From assembly GCA_029251405.1 (NCBI GenBank), contig JAQXDK010000042.1, positions 1 through 64,000 of the forward strand: 64,000 nucleotides of DNA, in the 5' to 3' direction. The stretch is from Flavobacteriales bacterium. Its GTDB lineage: Bacteria > Bacteroidota > Bacteroidia > Flavobacteriales_D > Parvicellaceae. The notes below the pieces were generated by a model. That model did no database searches and had not been told where the DNA came from. It was given only the letters and a program-made list of their open reading frames with translations. Positions 40,827 through 49,604 of the stretch are shown here, in pieces; positions within the stretch are counted from its first letter, which is position 1; every line of letters begins with the position of its first letter. The position numbers and the translations under genes were made by a program.

Positions 40827-41835
40827 AATCTTTAATTTTTTTTTCAAATTTATCTTTATTCCACAAAAAATCAACCGATACCTTCAAATAGTATAAAGGA
40901 AATGACGATAATTCTTTAAACTCTCTTAATTTTTGGGCATCTTTCTCGGTAGTCAATATAATGGAGTCTTTTGTTATTTCGTTATAATTACTTATTATTC
41001 TTTTAACATCGGATGTATTGTAATTATAATGATCCGAGTACTTTAAATGCCTAGAATTTACATTCAATGTTTTAAGATATTTTAGTATTGGTTCTGAATT
41101 TGCTATACCAGTAACTAAGATTACAGATTTATTATTGATATTTCCTATTTTAAGATGATCATATACTGAAATAATATGATCGTATTTAATTTTTGTAAAA
41201 AATACTTCTTCGCAATTTAATTTTTTTTCTATCTCATTTGCTTCTTTGTCTTGAAGATTTTCAGGGCATTTAGTTACAATTACACAGTCAGCTCTTTTCA
41301 CACCTTTTCTAGATTCTCTTAGTTTGCCTAAGGGCATTATATAGTCTTCAAAAATTGGATTGTTGAAGTCGCATAATAAAATATTAAAACCTATTTTAAC
41401 AGAACGATGTTGGAATGCATCGTCAAGAATAATTGTTTTTATTTTGGGAAAATCTTTAATTATTCTTTGAATTCCATTTACTCGTTGGTGGTCTACTGCA
41501 ACGATTTGATCGGGGAAATTATGTTTAGTTTGCAAAGGTTCATCTCCAACTTCAAAAGATTTGTTAGAAAGTTCTACATATTTAAAATTTGTAGTTTTCC
41601 TTCCGTATCCTTTTGAAAGCACAGCTATATGATTTTTTTTTGATAAAATCCTTCCTACATATTCGCAATGGGGTGTTTTTCCTGTTCCACCTACTGTGAT
41701 GTTTCCAATTCCTATTACTGGTATACTAAACTTAGTTTCTTTGAATATACCACCGTCATACAGGCGATTTCTGCTATCAGTTATAAACCAGTAAATTAAC
41801 GATAATGGTGATAATATCCATTGGAACCATTTCAT
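40807..41835 (-). CDS. lpxK: Tetraacyldisaccharide 4'-kinase
   Basis: LpxK phosphorylates the 4' position of the lipid A disaccharide precursor at the inner membrane. The 342-aa protein has an N-terminal membrane-associating helix (WILSPLSLIYWFITDSRN), a Walker A-type loop GIGNITVGGTGKTPHCEYV (about 42-60), the LSKGYGR motif with conserved Gly-Tyr, and ILDDAFQHR as the acid/base signature near 135. The length is normal. It is followed on the same strand by the nucleoside phosphorylase with overlap. Its start is only 28 nt from the divergent Nif3 gene. Confidence 0.95.
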   Translation of the reverse strand: MKWFQWILSPLSLIYWFITDSRNRLYDGGIFKETKFSIPVIGIGNITVGGTGKTPHCEYVGRILSKKNHIAVLSKGYGRKTTNFKYVELSNKSFEVGDEPLQTKHNFPDQIVAVDHQRVNGIQRIIKDFPKIKTIILDDAFQHRSVKIGFNILLCDFNNPIFEDYIMPLGKLRESRKGVKRADCVIVTKCPENLQDKEANEIEKKLNCEEVFFTKIKYDHIISVYDHLKIGNINNKSVILVTGIANSEPILKYLKTLNVNSRHLKYSDHYNYNTSDVKRIISNYNEITKDSIILTTEKDAQKLREFKELSSFPLYYLKVSVDFLWNKDKFEKKIKDYVESYS

Positions 41836-41848
41836 TGTTTTATATTTG
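41821..41848 (+). promoter_or_regulatory. Bacteroidetes-type promoter of the Nif3 / coiled-coil operon
   Basis: TTG at 41821-41823, a 17-nt spacer and TATATTTG at 41841-41848 match the consensus exactly. It ends 15 nt before the Nif3 ATG. The -33 element lies inside the first codons of lpxK on the opposite strand. Confidence 0.72.
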
Positions 41849-41863
41849 ATTTTTTAAAGATTT

Positions 41864-42952
41864 ATGAAAGTTAAAGACGTAACCAATTACTTAGAATCCA
41901 TTGCTCCTTTAAATTTGCAAGAAAGTTACGATAATTCTGGTTTACAAGTAGGAGATTTTAACAGCGAAATTAAAGGAATTCTTGTTTCTTTAGATGTGAC
42001 TTTAGAGGTTGTACAAGAAGCAATCGATCTAAAATGTAATCTTATTGTTGCCCACCACCCAATTATTTTTGGTGAACTTAAAAATATTACAAACAGTTCT
42101 TTGACTGGTAAGTTGTTGTTAAAAGCTGTTCGAAATAAAATAAATATTTACGCGATTCATACCAATTTAGATAACGTATTTGATGGGGTAAATTCAAAAA
42201 TTGCTGATGTCATTGGTTTAAATAATACCAAAATTCTTCGTCCCAAAAAAAACCTTTTAAAGTTGTCAGTATATGTTCCCAAAACACATGCTGATGTAGT
42301 TTTGGATTCTTTATTTAAAGCAGGTGCAGGTCATATAGGGAAATATAAAAATTGCAGTTTTAAGTCTGATGGCTTAGGAAGTTTTTTGCCAACTTCTGGA
42401 GCAAAACCTTTTAAAGGGAAAGTTGATTTGCTTGATATTACTGAGGAAGTCAAAGTGGAAGTTGTACTGCCAAATTATTTATTACACGACGTTATTCACG
42501 CCATGAATAATGCACATCCATATGAAGAGATTGCACACGACATCTATCAAATTTTGAATAATTCGAACTCAGGATCTGGAATGATGGGTGAACTTTCAAA
42601 CGAACTTTCTGAGCAAGACTTTTTAAATTTATTAAAGGTTAATTTTGGTGCCGCAGGTATAAGACACACTAATTTTTTGAATAAAAAAATCAAAAAAGTT
42701 GCACTATGTGGGGGTTCTGGAAGTTTTTTACTGAAAGATGCTATTAAAGAAAAAGCAGATGTTTTCATTACTGGTGACTTTAAATATCATCAGTTTTTTG
42801 AGTCAGAAAACAAGATTTTAATCGCCGATATTGGGCATTATGAATCAGAACAATACACAATTGATTTAATAAGTGATTTTTTAATGAAAAAATTTACTAA
42901 TTTTGCAATCCGTTTAACAACAGTTAATACGAATCCAATAAATTACTTATAA
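41864..42952 (+). CDS. Nif3-like dinuclear metal-centre protein (YbgI/NIF3 family)
   Basis: This 362-aa protein has the two halves of the Nif3 fold: VAHHPIIFGELK (near residue 63, two metal histidines) and YAIHTNLDNVFDGVN (near 95) in the first, and DIGHYESEQYTI (near 325) in the second. A PII-like insertion domain separates them (about 125-230, VYVPKTHADVVLDSLFKAGAG). Members are annotated as GTP cyclohydrolase type 2-like, but the true activity is debated. It heads an operon with the coiled-coil protein, which starts 1 nt after its stop. Confidence 0.94.
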   Translation: MKVKDVTNYLESIAPLNLQESYDNSGLQVGDFNSEIKGILVSLDVTLEVVQEAIDLKCNLIVAHHPIIFGELKNITNSSLTGKLLLKAVRNKINIYAIHTNLDNVFDGVNSKIADVIGLNNTKILRPKKNLLKLSVYVPKTHADVVLDSLFKAGAGHIGKYKNCSFKSDGLGSFLPTSGAKPFKGKVDLLDITEEVKVEVVLPNYLLHDVIHAMNNAHPYEEIAHDIYQILNNSNSGSGMMGELSNELSEQDFLNLLKVNFGAAGIRHTNFLNKKIKKVALCGGSGSFLLKDAIKEKADVFITGDFKYHQFFESENKILIADIGHYESEQYTIDLISDFLMKKFTNFAIRLTTVNTNPINYL

Positions 42953-42953
42953 A

Positions 42954-43745
42954 ATGGCTAGAACTAAAAAATACACACCAGAAGAAACTTTAAGATCGTT
43001 ATACAATCTTCAATTCATTGATTCTAGAATTGATAGCATGAGAGAAGTTAGAGGAGAATTACCAATGGAAGTAAACGACTTAGAAGATGATATGGCTGGG
43101 TTAAATAAGAGGTTAGATAAAATTGAAGAAGAAACCGGAGACCTAAATCAGTTGATTTTAGAAAAGAAAAATATTATTGAAGAATCAAAAATCGCGATTA
43201 AAAAATATTTGGAGCAACAAAAAAATGTCAGAAATAATAGAGAATTTGATTCATTAAGTAAAGAAATTGAGTATCAAGAACTTGAAGCTCAGCTTGCAGA
43301 AAAAAGAATCAACGAAAATTCTAGCAGAATTGATGATAAAAAAGAAGTTCTTGACGAAGTCAAAGATCAACTTAAGTCAAAAGAAGAAGCTTTAGAAGCT
43401 AAGAAGAATGAACTTAAAGAAATTGTTTCTGAAACAGAAAGAGAGGAAAAGCTCTTGCTTGAAGAATCAGAAAAAGCTTCTAAATCAATAGAAGATAGAT
43501 TTCTTAAGGCTTATAAAAGAATTAGAGGTGCTTCCAAAAACGGTCTAGCTGTTGTACCTGTAGAAAGAGGTGCATCGGGAGGTTCATTTATAAAAATACC
43601 ACCACAAGTACAGTTAGATATTGCAGCTCGTAAAAAAATTATTGTTGACGAACACAGCGGGAGAATCTTAGTAGATGCGTTACTTGCTGAGGAGCAAAGC
43701 ACTAAAATGAAAAGAAAATTAAATAAGGTCTTAAAGACCAGCTAG
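42954..43745 (+). CDS. Coiled-coil protein of the C4 zinc-ribbon family, cysteines lost
   Basis: This 263-aa protein has a long charged coiled coil from about residue 38 to 180. A C-terminal domain aligns with the C4-type zinc ribbon of this family (formerly DUF164). Where the family has GACGGC and CPNCGRIL, this protein has GASGGS (206-211) and DEHSGRIL (232-239), so all four cysteines are replaced while the surrounding fold residues (IPPQVQLDIAARKKI) remain. I think this is general in Flavobacteriia but cannot check. It follows Nif3 by 1 nt, a pairing known in many bacteria. The function is unknown. Confidence 0.88.
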   Translation: MARTKKYTPEETLRSLYNLQFIDSRIDSMREVRGELPMEVNDLEDDMAGLNKRLDKIEEETGDLNQLILEKKNIIEESKIAIKKYLEQQKNVRNNREFDSLSKEIEYQELEAQLAEKRINENSSRIDDKKEVLDEVKDQLKSKEEALEAKKNELKEIVSETEREEKLLLEESEKASKSIEDRFLKAYKRIRGASKNGLAVVPVERGASGGSFIKIPPQVQLDIAARKKIIVDEHSGRILVDALLAEEQSTKMKRKLNKVLKTS

Positions 43746-43813
43746 TTTTTATTTTCTATTAGCTTTCCTTTTCTTTTATTAATAGTTATTTTAGACTTTC
43801 AATACTTATATTT

Positions 43814-45289
43814 ATGTCATCTAAAGGATTAATCAAAAGAAGTGAGGATTTTTCAAAATGGTACAACGATTTAGTTTCAAAAGCTGATTTAGCTGAACAT
43901 TCTGATGTAAGAGGTTGTATGATCATTAAACCTTATGGATATGCTATTTGGGAAAAAATCAAAGACCAGTTAGATTTAATGTTTAAAGAAACAGGACATC
44001 AAAATGCTTATTTCCCATTATTTATTCCAAAATCCTATTTAAGCAAAGAAGCGGATCATGTTGAAGGTTTTGCAAAAGAATGTGCTGTAGTCACTCATTA
44101 CAGGCTTAAAAACGCTGAAGATGGAAGTGGAGTAGTAGTAGATCCTGATGCTAAATTAGAAGAAGAGTTGATTGTAAGGCCTACTTCTGAAACCATCATT
44201 TGGAACACTTATAAAAAGTGGATACAATCTTACAGAGACTTGCCAATTTTAGTAAATCAATGGGCCAACGTTGTAAGATGGGAGATGAGAACAAGATTGT
44301 TTTTAAGAACCTCAGAATTTTTATGGCAAGAAGGCCATACTGCTCATGCAACAAAAGAAGAAGCAATTGAGGAAACAGAGAAAATGTTGGGCGTTTACGC
44401 AGACTTTGCACAACAGCATATGGCTATTCCCGTAATAAAGGGTTTAAAAACAGAAAACGAAAGATTTGCTGGAGCTGAGGAAACATACTGTATTGAAGCC
44501 TTAATGCAGGATGGAAAAGCCCTACAGGCAGGAACATCTCATTTTTTGGGTCAAAATTTTGCTAAAGCGTTTGATGTTACTTTTGCTGACAAAAATGGCA
44601 AACAGAACCACGTCTGGGCTACATCTTGGGGGGTTTCAACGAGACTAATGGGCGCCTTAATTATGACTCACTCCGATGATCAAGGTTTGGTTTTACCTCC
44701 AAAATTAGCTCCAATTCAAGTAGTTATAGTACCTATTTATAAAAATCCAGAGCAATTAGATCAAATTACTAGTTATGCTAAGCAACTAATATCTGAATTA
44801 GTTGGAATTGGAATTTCAGTAAAGTTTGACGATGATGATAACAAAAAACCAGGTTGGAAATTTGCTGAATACGAAATGAAGGGGGTTCCTCTAAGAATTG
44901 CAATTGGACCAAGAGATATTGAGAATAAGACAGTAGAACTTGCAAGAAGAGACGACTTATCAAAAACTACTTTGAGTCAGAAGGATCTTTCTCAAAAAAT
45001 ATCCAAACTTTTAGAACAAATTCAAGAAGATTTATTTAGAAAATCTTCTGATTTTTTAAAAGATAACATCACTTTCGCTTCAACAGTTGAGGAAATGAAT
45101 GATATATTGAATTCTAAAAGTGGCTTTGTCGAGGCTTTTTGGAATGGAGATTCTGAAACAGAGCAAAAAATTAAAGACATAACAAAAGCAACAATACGCT
45201 GTATTCCTTTAGAAGAAAAATCTACAGGTAAATGCATAATTTCAGGAGATTTAAATTCAAAAAAAGTACTTTTTGCAAGAGCTTACTAA
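43814..45289 (+). CDS. proS: Prolyl-tRNA synthetase (short, archaeal/eukaryote-like form)
   Basis: This class II aminoacyl-tRNA synthetase charges tRNA(Pro). The 491-aa protein lacks the editing insertion of the E. coli-type enzyme, which places it in the short eukaryote/archaeal-like ProRS group used by Bacteroidetes. Visible motifs: motif 2 around [20 protein letters not shown] with [22 protein letters not shown] as motif 3, then an anticodon-binding domain (VVIVPIYKN onward, from about 296). A C-terminal zinc-free domain ends in KVLFARAY, the usual terminal Tyr. It starts at the ATG after a 68-nt AT-rich gap. Confidence 0.96.
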   Translation: MSSKGLIKRSEDFSKWYNDLVSKADLAEHSDVRGCMIIKPYGYAIWEKIKDQLDLMFKETGHQNAYFPLFIPKSYLSKEADHVEGFAKECAVVTHYRLKNAEDGSGVVVDPDAKLEEELIVRPTSETIIWNTYKKWIQSYRDLPILVNQWANVVRWEMRTRLFLRTSEFLWQEGHTAHATKEEAIEETEKMLGVYADFAQQHMAIPVIKGLKTENERFAGAEETYCIEALMQDGKALQAGTSHFLGQNFAKAFDVTFADKNGKQNHVWATSWGVSTRLMGALIMTHSDDQGLVLPPKLAPIQVVIVPIYKNPEQLDQITSYAKQLISELVGIGISVKFDDDDNKKPGWKFAEYEMKGVPLRIAIGPRDIENKTVELARRDDLSKTTLSQKDLSQKISKLLEQIQEDLFRKSSDFLKDNITFASTVEEMNDILNSKSGFVEAFWNGDSETEQKIKDITKATIRCIPLEEKSTGKCIISGDLNSKKVLFARAY

Positions 45290-45298
45290 TTATAAAAA

Positions 45299-45988
45299 AT
45301 GGATTATCAAAAAAATCAAGATTTACTCTTTAATTTAATAAAAGATAAAGGTGTTTTAAAACAAGATGTTTTTAGCAATATTATTTTGAATTTTAAAATT
45401 CTGAAGGGAGTTCTAAAAGAAATTGGTGACGACTTAGAAGATAAGATGTCCAAAGTTGATGACAGAGTTATTATAGAATACAAGGACTCTGGTGAGTTTG
45501 AAGCGCAATTAAGGGTAGCAGGTGATTTGTTAATCTTTCAAATGCACTCTAACGTTTTTAAATTCAATTCAGAAAATAGTTTATGGAAAACTAGCTATTT
45601 ATCAGAAAATCAAAATAGAGGTTTCTGTGGGTTAATCAATGTGTATAATTTTTTAAATGATTCCTTTAAGTATAACAGGTCTAATGATTTAGGATATTTA
45701 ATTGGAAGGTTATTTATTAATCACGAAAACCATTTTATGGTTCAGGGAAAACGACAATTAGGTTTCCTATATAACGATTTTATAAACGCTACAATTGATA
45801 AAGAAAAATTAAAATCTATTGTCCAATCTGCAATATTATACTCTTTAGATTTCGACTTATTAGTTCCTAGTTATGATCTGGTAAATCAAGTTTCTGTTAA
45901 TCAAGTTCGTCAGGTTGGAGATGATTTAAAAATGAGAACAGCTAAAAGGTTAGGATTCGTATTTCAAAACAATAATGATGAGATATAA
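45299..45988 (+). CDS. Conserved Bacteroidetes protein of unknown function
   Basis: This 229-aa cytoplasmic protein has no signal or membrane segment. It resembles, from memory, a conserved Bacteroidetes hypothetical family with stretches like VIIEYKDSGEFEAQLRVAGD, FQMHSNVFKF, CGLINVYNFLNDS, and VQGKRQLGFLYNDF. The chain ends in TAKRLGFVFQ. No catalytic motif is evident. It lies 9 nt after proS and is followed by tRNA-Glu with its own promoter, so it is probably co-transcribed with proS. No function is assigned. Confidence 0.85.
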   Translation: MDYQKNQDLLFNLIKDKGVLKQDVFSNIILNFKILKGVLKEIGDDLEDKMSKVDDRVIIEYKDSGEFEAQLRVAGDLLIFQMHSNVFKFNSENSLWKTSYLSENQNRGFCGLINVYNFLNDSFKYNRSNDLGYLIGRLFINHENHFMVQGKRQLGFLYNDFINATIDKEKLKSIVQSAILYSLDFDLLVPSYDLVNQVSVNQVRQVGDDLKMRTAKRLGFVFQNNNDEI

Positions 45989-46020
45989 TTAATTTTTTGT
46001 GAAATAGATTTGATTTTTTT

Positions 46021-46049
46021 TTGACTAACTGAAAAAAAAACTAAATTTG
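46021..46049 (+). promoter_or_regulatory. Bacteroidetes-type promoter of tRNA-Glu and rpsT
   Basis: TTG at 46021-46023, an 18-nt spacer and TAAATTTG at 46042-46049 match TTG-N17..23-TAnnTTTG exactly. The tRNA begins 20 nt after the -7 element. Confidence 0.82.
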
Positions 46050-46068
46050 CGCTCCATTAGTTGGAAAC

Positions 46069-46140
46069 GGCCCGTTCGTCTAGGGGTTAGGACGCCAGGT
46101 TTTCATCCTGGAAACAGGGGTTCGATTCCCCTACGGGCTA
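46069..46140 (+). tRNA. tRNA-Glu (anticodon TTC)
   Basis: The 72-nt cloverleaf has an acceptor stem GGCCCGT / ACGGGCT (with a G-U pair at 1-72), an anticodon stem CCAGG / CCTGG enclosing the loop TTTTCAT with anticodon TTC, and the T-arm CAGGGGTTCGATTCCCCT-type sequence with TTCGA. CCA is not encoded. rpsT starts 15 nt downstream. Confidence 0.98.
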
Positions 46141-46155
46141 CTAAAAATAAAAAAT

Positions 46156-46407
46156 ATGGCAAACCATAAATCTGCATTAAAAAGAATAAGGTCTGATAAA
46201 GACAAGACTCAAAGAAATAAATACCAGCACAAGTCTGCTCGTACAGCTATTGATAAATTAAGAGCAACAACGGATAAGAAAGAAGCCAGTTCTTTACTTC
46301 TTTATACCTTATCTATGATCGATAAATTAGCTAAGAATAACATTATTCACAAAAACAAGGCAGCTAATTTAAAGTCTCAATTAACGAGAAAGGTAAACTC
46401 ACTCTAG
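46156..46407 (+). CDS. rpsT: 30S ribosomal protein S20
   Basis: This 83-aa basic, lysine-rich helical protein opens with MANHKSALKRIRSDKDKTQRN and ends with HKNKAANLKSQLTRKV, the standard S20 pattern; it binds the 16S 5' domain. It starts 15 nt after tRNA-Glu and shares its promoter. A good terminator lies 24 nt after its stop. Confidence 0.97.
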   Translation: MANHKSALKRIRSDKDKTQRNKYQHKSARTAIDKLRATTDKKEASSLLLYTLSMIDKLAKNNIIHKNKAANLKSQLTRKVNSL

Positions 46408-46431
46408 TTTATTTAAATCTAATAGAATTTT

Positions 46432-46459
46432 AAAGAGCTTTACGAAGCTCTTTTTTTTT
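46432..46459 (+). terminator. Rho-independent terminator after rpsT
   Basis: The stem aaagagctt / aagctcttt with a tacg tetraloop runs into nine or more T's. It ends only 15 nt before the TTG start of the L,D-transpeptidase, so the next gene's transcription must start inside or just past it or arise by read-through. Confidence 0.92.
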
Positions 46460-46474
46460 GACTAATTTTAAGAC

Positions 46475-47080
46475 TTGCGTTTTCTGTTTTTTCTTCTTTT
46501 ACTTTCTAACTTTTGCTTTTCACAAAAAAGTAATGAAGGTTTTTTAGCTGAGTTAATTCAAGATTACGTTTCTGTAAAATATCCTAAAGCACCTTTAGAT
46601 ACCTTCATTTATATTGGTGTAAAGCGTCAAAAATTATATATTATAAAATCCAAACAATTGGATAGGGTATTTGATATTTCTACTTCTTCTAAAGGTTCGG
46701 GTAATAAAATAGCATCTTTTCAAACTCCTTTAGGAATGCATTCTATTCATGAAAAAATTGGTAAGGGAGCTGCAATAGGAACCTTGTTTGTGAATAAAAA
46801 AAATACACATAAAATAGTAACTATAGACACTCTTAAAAATTATACTGAAAATGACGAAATAACTACAAGGCTAATTTCTTTAATTGGTACGGAGGTTAAT
46901 ATTAATAAAGGTGGTGACGTGGACACTTTTAAAAGAGGTATTTATATCCATGGAACTAGTAATGAGAAATCTATAGGCACACCCTCATCTCATGGGTGTG
47001 TAAGAATGAAAAATATTGATGTTATTGAACTTTTTAAAAAAGTACACGAGAACACACTTGTTTTTTTATTTGACAATTAA
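46475..47080 (+). CDS. L,D-transpeptidase (YkuD family), TTG start
   Basis: This 201-aa exported enzyme has the YkuD catalytic signature HGTSNEKSIGTPSSHGCVRM (His159; Ser172-His173-Gly174-Cys175, with Cys175 as the nucleophile). Such enzymes form 3-3 peptidoglycan cross-links or attach proteins to the wall; some are carboxypeptidases. The signal peptide (RFLFFLLLLSNFCFSQ) is complete only if translation starts at the TTG at 46475, because an in-frame TAA lies two codons earlier and no ATG precedes the hydrophobic core. It sits directly after the rpsT terminator. Confidence 0.9.
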   Translation: MRFLFFLLLLSNFCFSQKSNEGFLAELIQDYVSVKYPKAPLDTFIYIGVKRQKLYIIKSKQLDRVFDISTSSKGSGNKIASFQTPLGMHSIHEKIGKGAAIGTLFVNKKNTHKIVTIDTLKNYTENDEITTRLISLIGTEVNINKGGDVDTFKRGIYIHGTSNEKSIGTPSSHGCVRMKNIDVIELFKKVHENTLVFLFDN

Positions 47081-47154
47081 TTTCCAATTAAAACTATATT
47101 TATTGCATATTAGATATTATAAAATTACGTTAATAGAGTTTATTTTGTTATAAA

Positions 47155-48297
47155 ATGAGAATAGTAACTATTGTAGGAGCTCGACCACAGATTATTAAAG
47201 CTGCAGCATTATCAAGAGAAATAAAAAATCAAAGAACTGAGATTGAAGAATTAATAGTTCATACCGGTCAGCATTACGATAATAACATGTCTGAAGTTTT
47301 TTTTAATGAATTGGGTATCCCAAAGCCACGGATAAATTTAATGGTAGGATCCTCTTCACACGGAGAACAGACTGCTGTTATGATTCAAAAAATAGAACAA
47401 GTGTTATTAAAGTACAAACCTCATGCTGTTGTAGTTTATGGAGATACTAATTCTACATTAGCAACTGCGATTGCAGCTTCAAAACTACATATTCCAATAG
47501 TTCATATTGAAGCTGGTTTGCGTTCATTTAATAAAAAAATGCCAGAAGAAGTAAACAGAATAGCCTGTGATCATGTTTCAACATTATTGTTCTCACCAAC
47601 TAAAAGTGGGTATTCTAACTTAATAAATGAGGGTTTTAAGAAAACTTTAAATGTTAAGGCAACAATTGATTCTCCAAATATTTACCATTGTGGTGATGTT
47701 ATGTATGATAATAGCTTGTTTTTTTCAAAAATAAGTGATCAAAAGTCTAATATTATCGAAGACTTGAAATTAGAAGATGAGCGATTTATTTTAGTAACCG
47801 TTCATAGGAATGACAATACTGATTCTATTATTAAACTAAACGAATTGTTTTCCTCTTTTTTAGAAATAATAAAGAAACACCAAATAAAAATTGTATTTCC
47901 TATTCATCCAAGAACCTCAAAGATGATGGATCAACTTTTAGACAATGAGATTAAGAAAGAAATTGAAAAATCTAAACTGTTTAAAATTATATCTCCAGCT
48001 AGTTTTTTAGAGATGATAGCATTAGAAAAAAATGCTACTTTAATTATAACTGATAGTGGGGGTGTTCAAAAAGAAGCTTATTTTTTTAAAAAACCATGCA
48101 TCATTTTAAGACCTCAAACAGAATGGATTGAAATAGTTGAAACTAAAAGCGCTGTAATAGCAGATACAAGTGCTGTTAAAATATCAGAAGCATCTAACTA
48201 TTTCTTAACAGATCCAGAACTCAGTTTTCCGCCTATTTTTGGAAAGGGAAATGCAGCTTCATTTATAGTTGAAGAAATGATTTCACAATTTTCATGA
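47155..48297 (+). CDS. wecB: UDP-N-acetylglucosamine 2-epimerase (non-hydrolysing)
   Basis: WecB interconverts UDP-GlcNAc and UDP-ManNAc, a sugar for surface glycans. The 380-aa GT-B-fold protein opens with IVTIVGARPQIIKAAALSRE and has LIVHTGQHYDNNMSEVFF, YGDTNSTLATAI, HIEAGLRSFNKKMPEEVNR, VTVHRNDN, and TDSGGVQKEAYFF. Those match the non-hydrolysing type rather than NeuC. It overlaps the next gene by 4 nt. It does not supply free ManNAc for NeuB, so it is not a clear partner of the nonulosonate operon. Confidence 0.95.
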   Translation: MRIVTIVGARPQIIKAAALSREIKNQRTEIEELIVHTGQHYDNNMSEVFFNELGIPKPRINLMVGSSSHGEQTAVMIQKIEQVLLKYKPHAVVVYGDTNSTLATAIAASKLHIPIVHIEAGLRSFNKKMPEEVNRIACDHVSTLLFSPTKSGYSNLINEGFKKTLNVKATIDSPNIYHCGDVMYDNSLFFSKISDQKSNIIEDLKLEDERFILVTVHRNDNTDSIIKLNELFSSFLEIIKKHQIKIVFPIHPRTSKMMDQLLDNEIKKEIEKSKLFKIISPASFLEMIALEKNATLIITDSGGVQKEAYFFKKPCIILRPQTEWIEIVETKSAVIADTSAVKISEASNYFLTDPELSFPPIFGKGNAASFIVEEMISQFS

Positions 48298-49577
48298 TTA
48301 CCATTTACACCCCTCAAACTAGTGTTAGGTTGAATTATGTTGTTGATTTCATTTTCAAAGAAGTATTGTCATTAAATTTTCAGATAACTAATAATTCAAG
48401 TCAGCTTAGTGGTGTAGTAATAAATTATTCAGATGAACCAATAATTGCTAAGAATTTTCAAATTTGCCCTTCTAAATTTTTAGATGCATCTGACCTTAAT
48501 TACTCTAAATACTTATCATTTAAAGATAAAGATCGCCCTTTTTTTACTTCAATAAAAGGAGATACTTCCTTTGACATTTTTAGTGCAGTTTTCTTTCTCA
48601 TTAGTAGAATGGAAGAATATAATTTAACTTCTTTTGACGAGCACCAAAGATTTATTTCAGAGAATTCTATTTTGGTTAAGCTAAAATTAGAAAATAAGCC
48701 AATTGTTGATATTTGGTGTTTAGATCTATTAGAAACATTGAATCATTTTTTTACTGTGAAAATTTCATCACCAAAAGTATTCTCGCAATATTGCACTTTT
48801 GATATCGACAATGCTTACGCTTTCAAAAACAAAGGGATATTTAGATTCACAGGCTCTTTTTTAAAAGATATTATGTATTTCAGAGTTTCTAAAATTAGCC
48901 AAAGAGTGAGAGTTCTTCTAGGCCTTAGTAACGATCCTTACGACAACTATTCCTACATCGATAGTTTTTTAAAAAAGCATAATTTAAAAGCAATTTTCTT
49001 CTTTTTATTAGGAGATTATGGTAAAATGGACAAAAATATAAATGCTGGTAATCCCACTCTAATTAATTTAATTAAATGGTTAAATAAAATTTATAATATT
49101 GGGATTCATCCATCTTATCAATCATTTAAAAATCAACTTATTTTAAAGAAAGAGATTCAAACTTTACATGCTATAACTTCTAATAAAGTAAAATTATCAA
49201 GATTTCACTACATACGTTTTTCTTTCCCTAAATCCTTTCAAATTTTAAGTGAGTTATCAATAGAAAAAGACTACAGCATGGGTTACACTGATAGAATTGG
49301 TTTTAGAGCAGGCACCTGTACGCCCTTTTATTTTTATGATTTAGAAAAAGAAAACTCGACTAAATTAAAATTGGTACCTTATTCATATATGGATGGGGTT
49401 TTAAAGGATCAATTAAAGTATTCTACTCAAGCTTCTATTAGAGCTATAAAGGAATTAAAAAACAGCGTTAAAAATGTTAATGGCCAATTTACTACTATTT
49501 GGCATAATGAATCATTAAGTAATCAAGATAGGTGGTCTGGATGGAGAAAAGTGTTTGAGGCTACATGGTTAGATTAA
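48294..49577 (+). CDS. Polysaccharide deacetylase-family protein
   Basis: This 427-aa protein has an N-terminal Bacteroidetes-specific region (about 1-160, resembling DUF7033). An NodB-type deacetylase barrel follows, with CTFDIDNAYAF (167-177) as the metal-binding Asp motif and NIGIHPSYQSF near 270-281 as the histidine motif. It likely removes acetyl groups from a GlcNAc- or ManNAc-containing glycan. Its ATG overlaps the wecB stop, and this gene pair appears together in Bacteroidetes as far as I recall. It has no signal peptide, so it would act in the cytoplasm on lipid-linked or nucleotide sugars. Confidence 0.82.
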   Translation: MITIYTPQTSVRLNYVVDFIFKEVLSLNFQITNNSSQLSGVVINYSDEPIIAKNFQICPSKFLDASDLNYSKYLSFKDKDRPFFTSIKGDTSFDIFSAVFFLISRMEEYNLTSFDEHQRFISENSILVKLKLENKPIVDIWCLDLLETLNHFFTVKISSPKVFSQYCTFDIDNAYAFKNKGIFRFTGSFLKDIMYFRVSKISQRVRVLLGLSNDPYDNYSYIDSFLKKHNLKAIFFFLLGDYGKMDKNINAGNPTLINLIKWLNKIYNIGIHPSYQSFKNQLILKKEIQTLHAITSNKVKLSRFHYIRFSFPKSFQILSELSIEKDYSMGYTDRIGFRAGTCTPFYFYDLEKENSTKLKLVPYSYMDGVLKDQLKYSTQASIRAIKELKNSVKNVNGQFTTIWHNESLSNQDRWSGWRKVFEATWLD

Positions 49578-49604
49578 TCCATTTTAGTTCACTAAATTTG
49601 AACT

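Noticed and set aside
40827-40874. Upstream ATG for purine nucleoside phosphorylase
   Set aside because: It would add 16 basic residues inside lpxK; the start at 40826 gives the normal family length.
49593-49600. TAAATTTG directly before upp
   Set aside because: It is only 4 nt from the ATG and lacks a spaced TTG, so it is unlikely to be the promoter.
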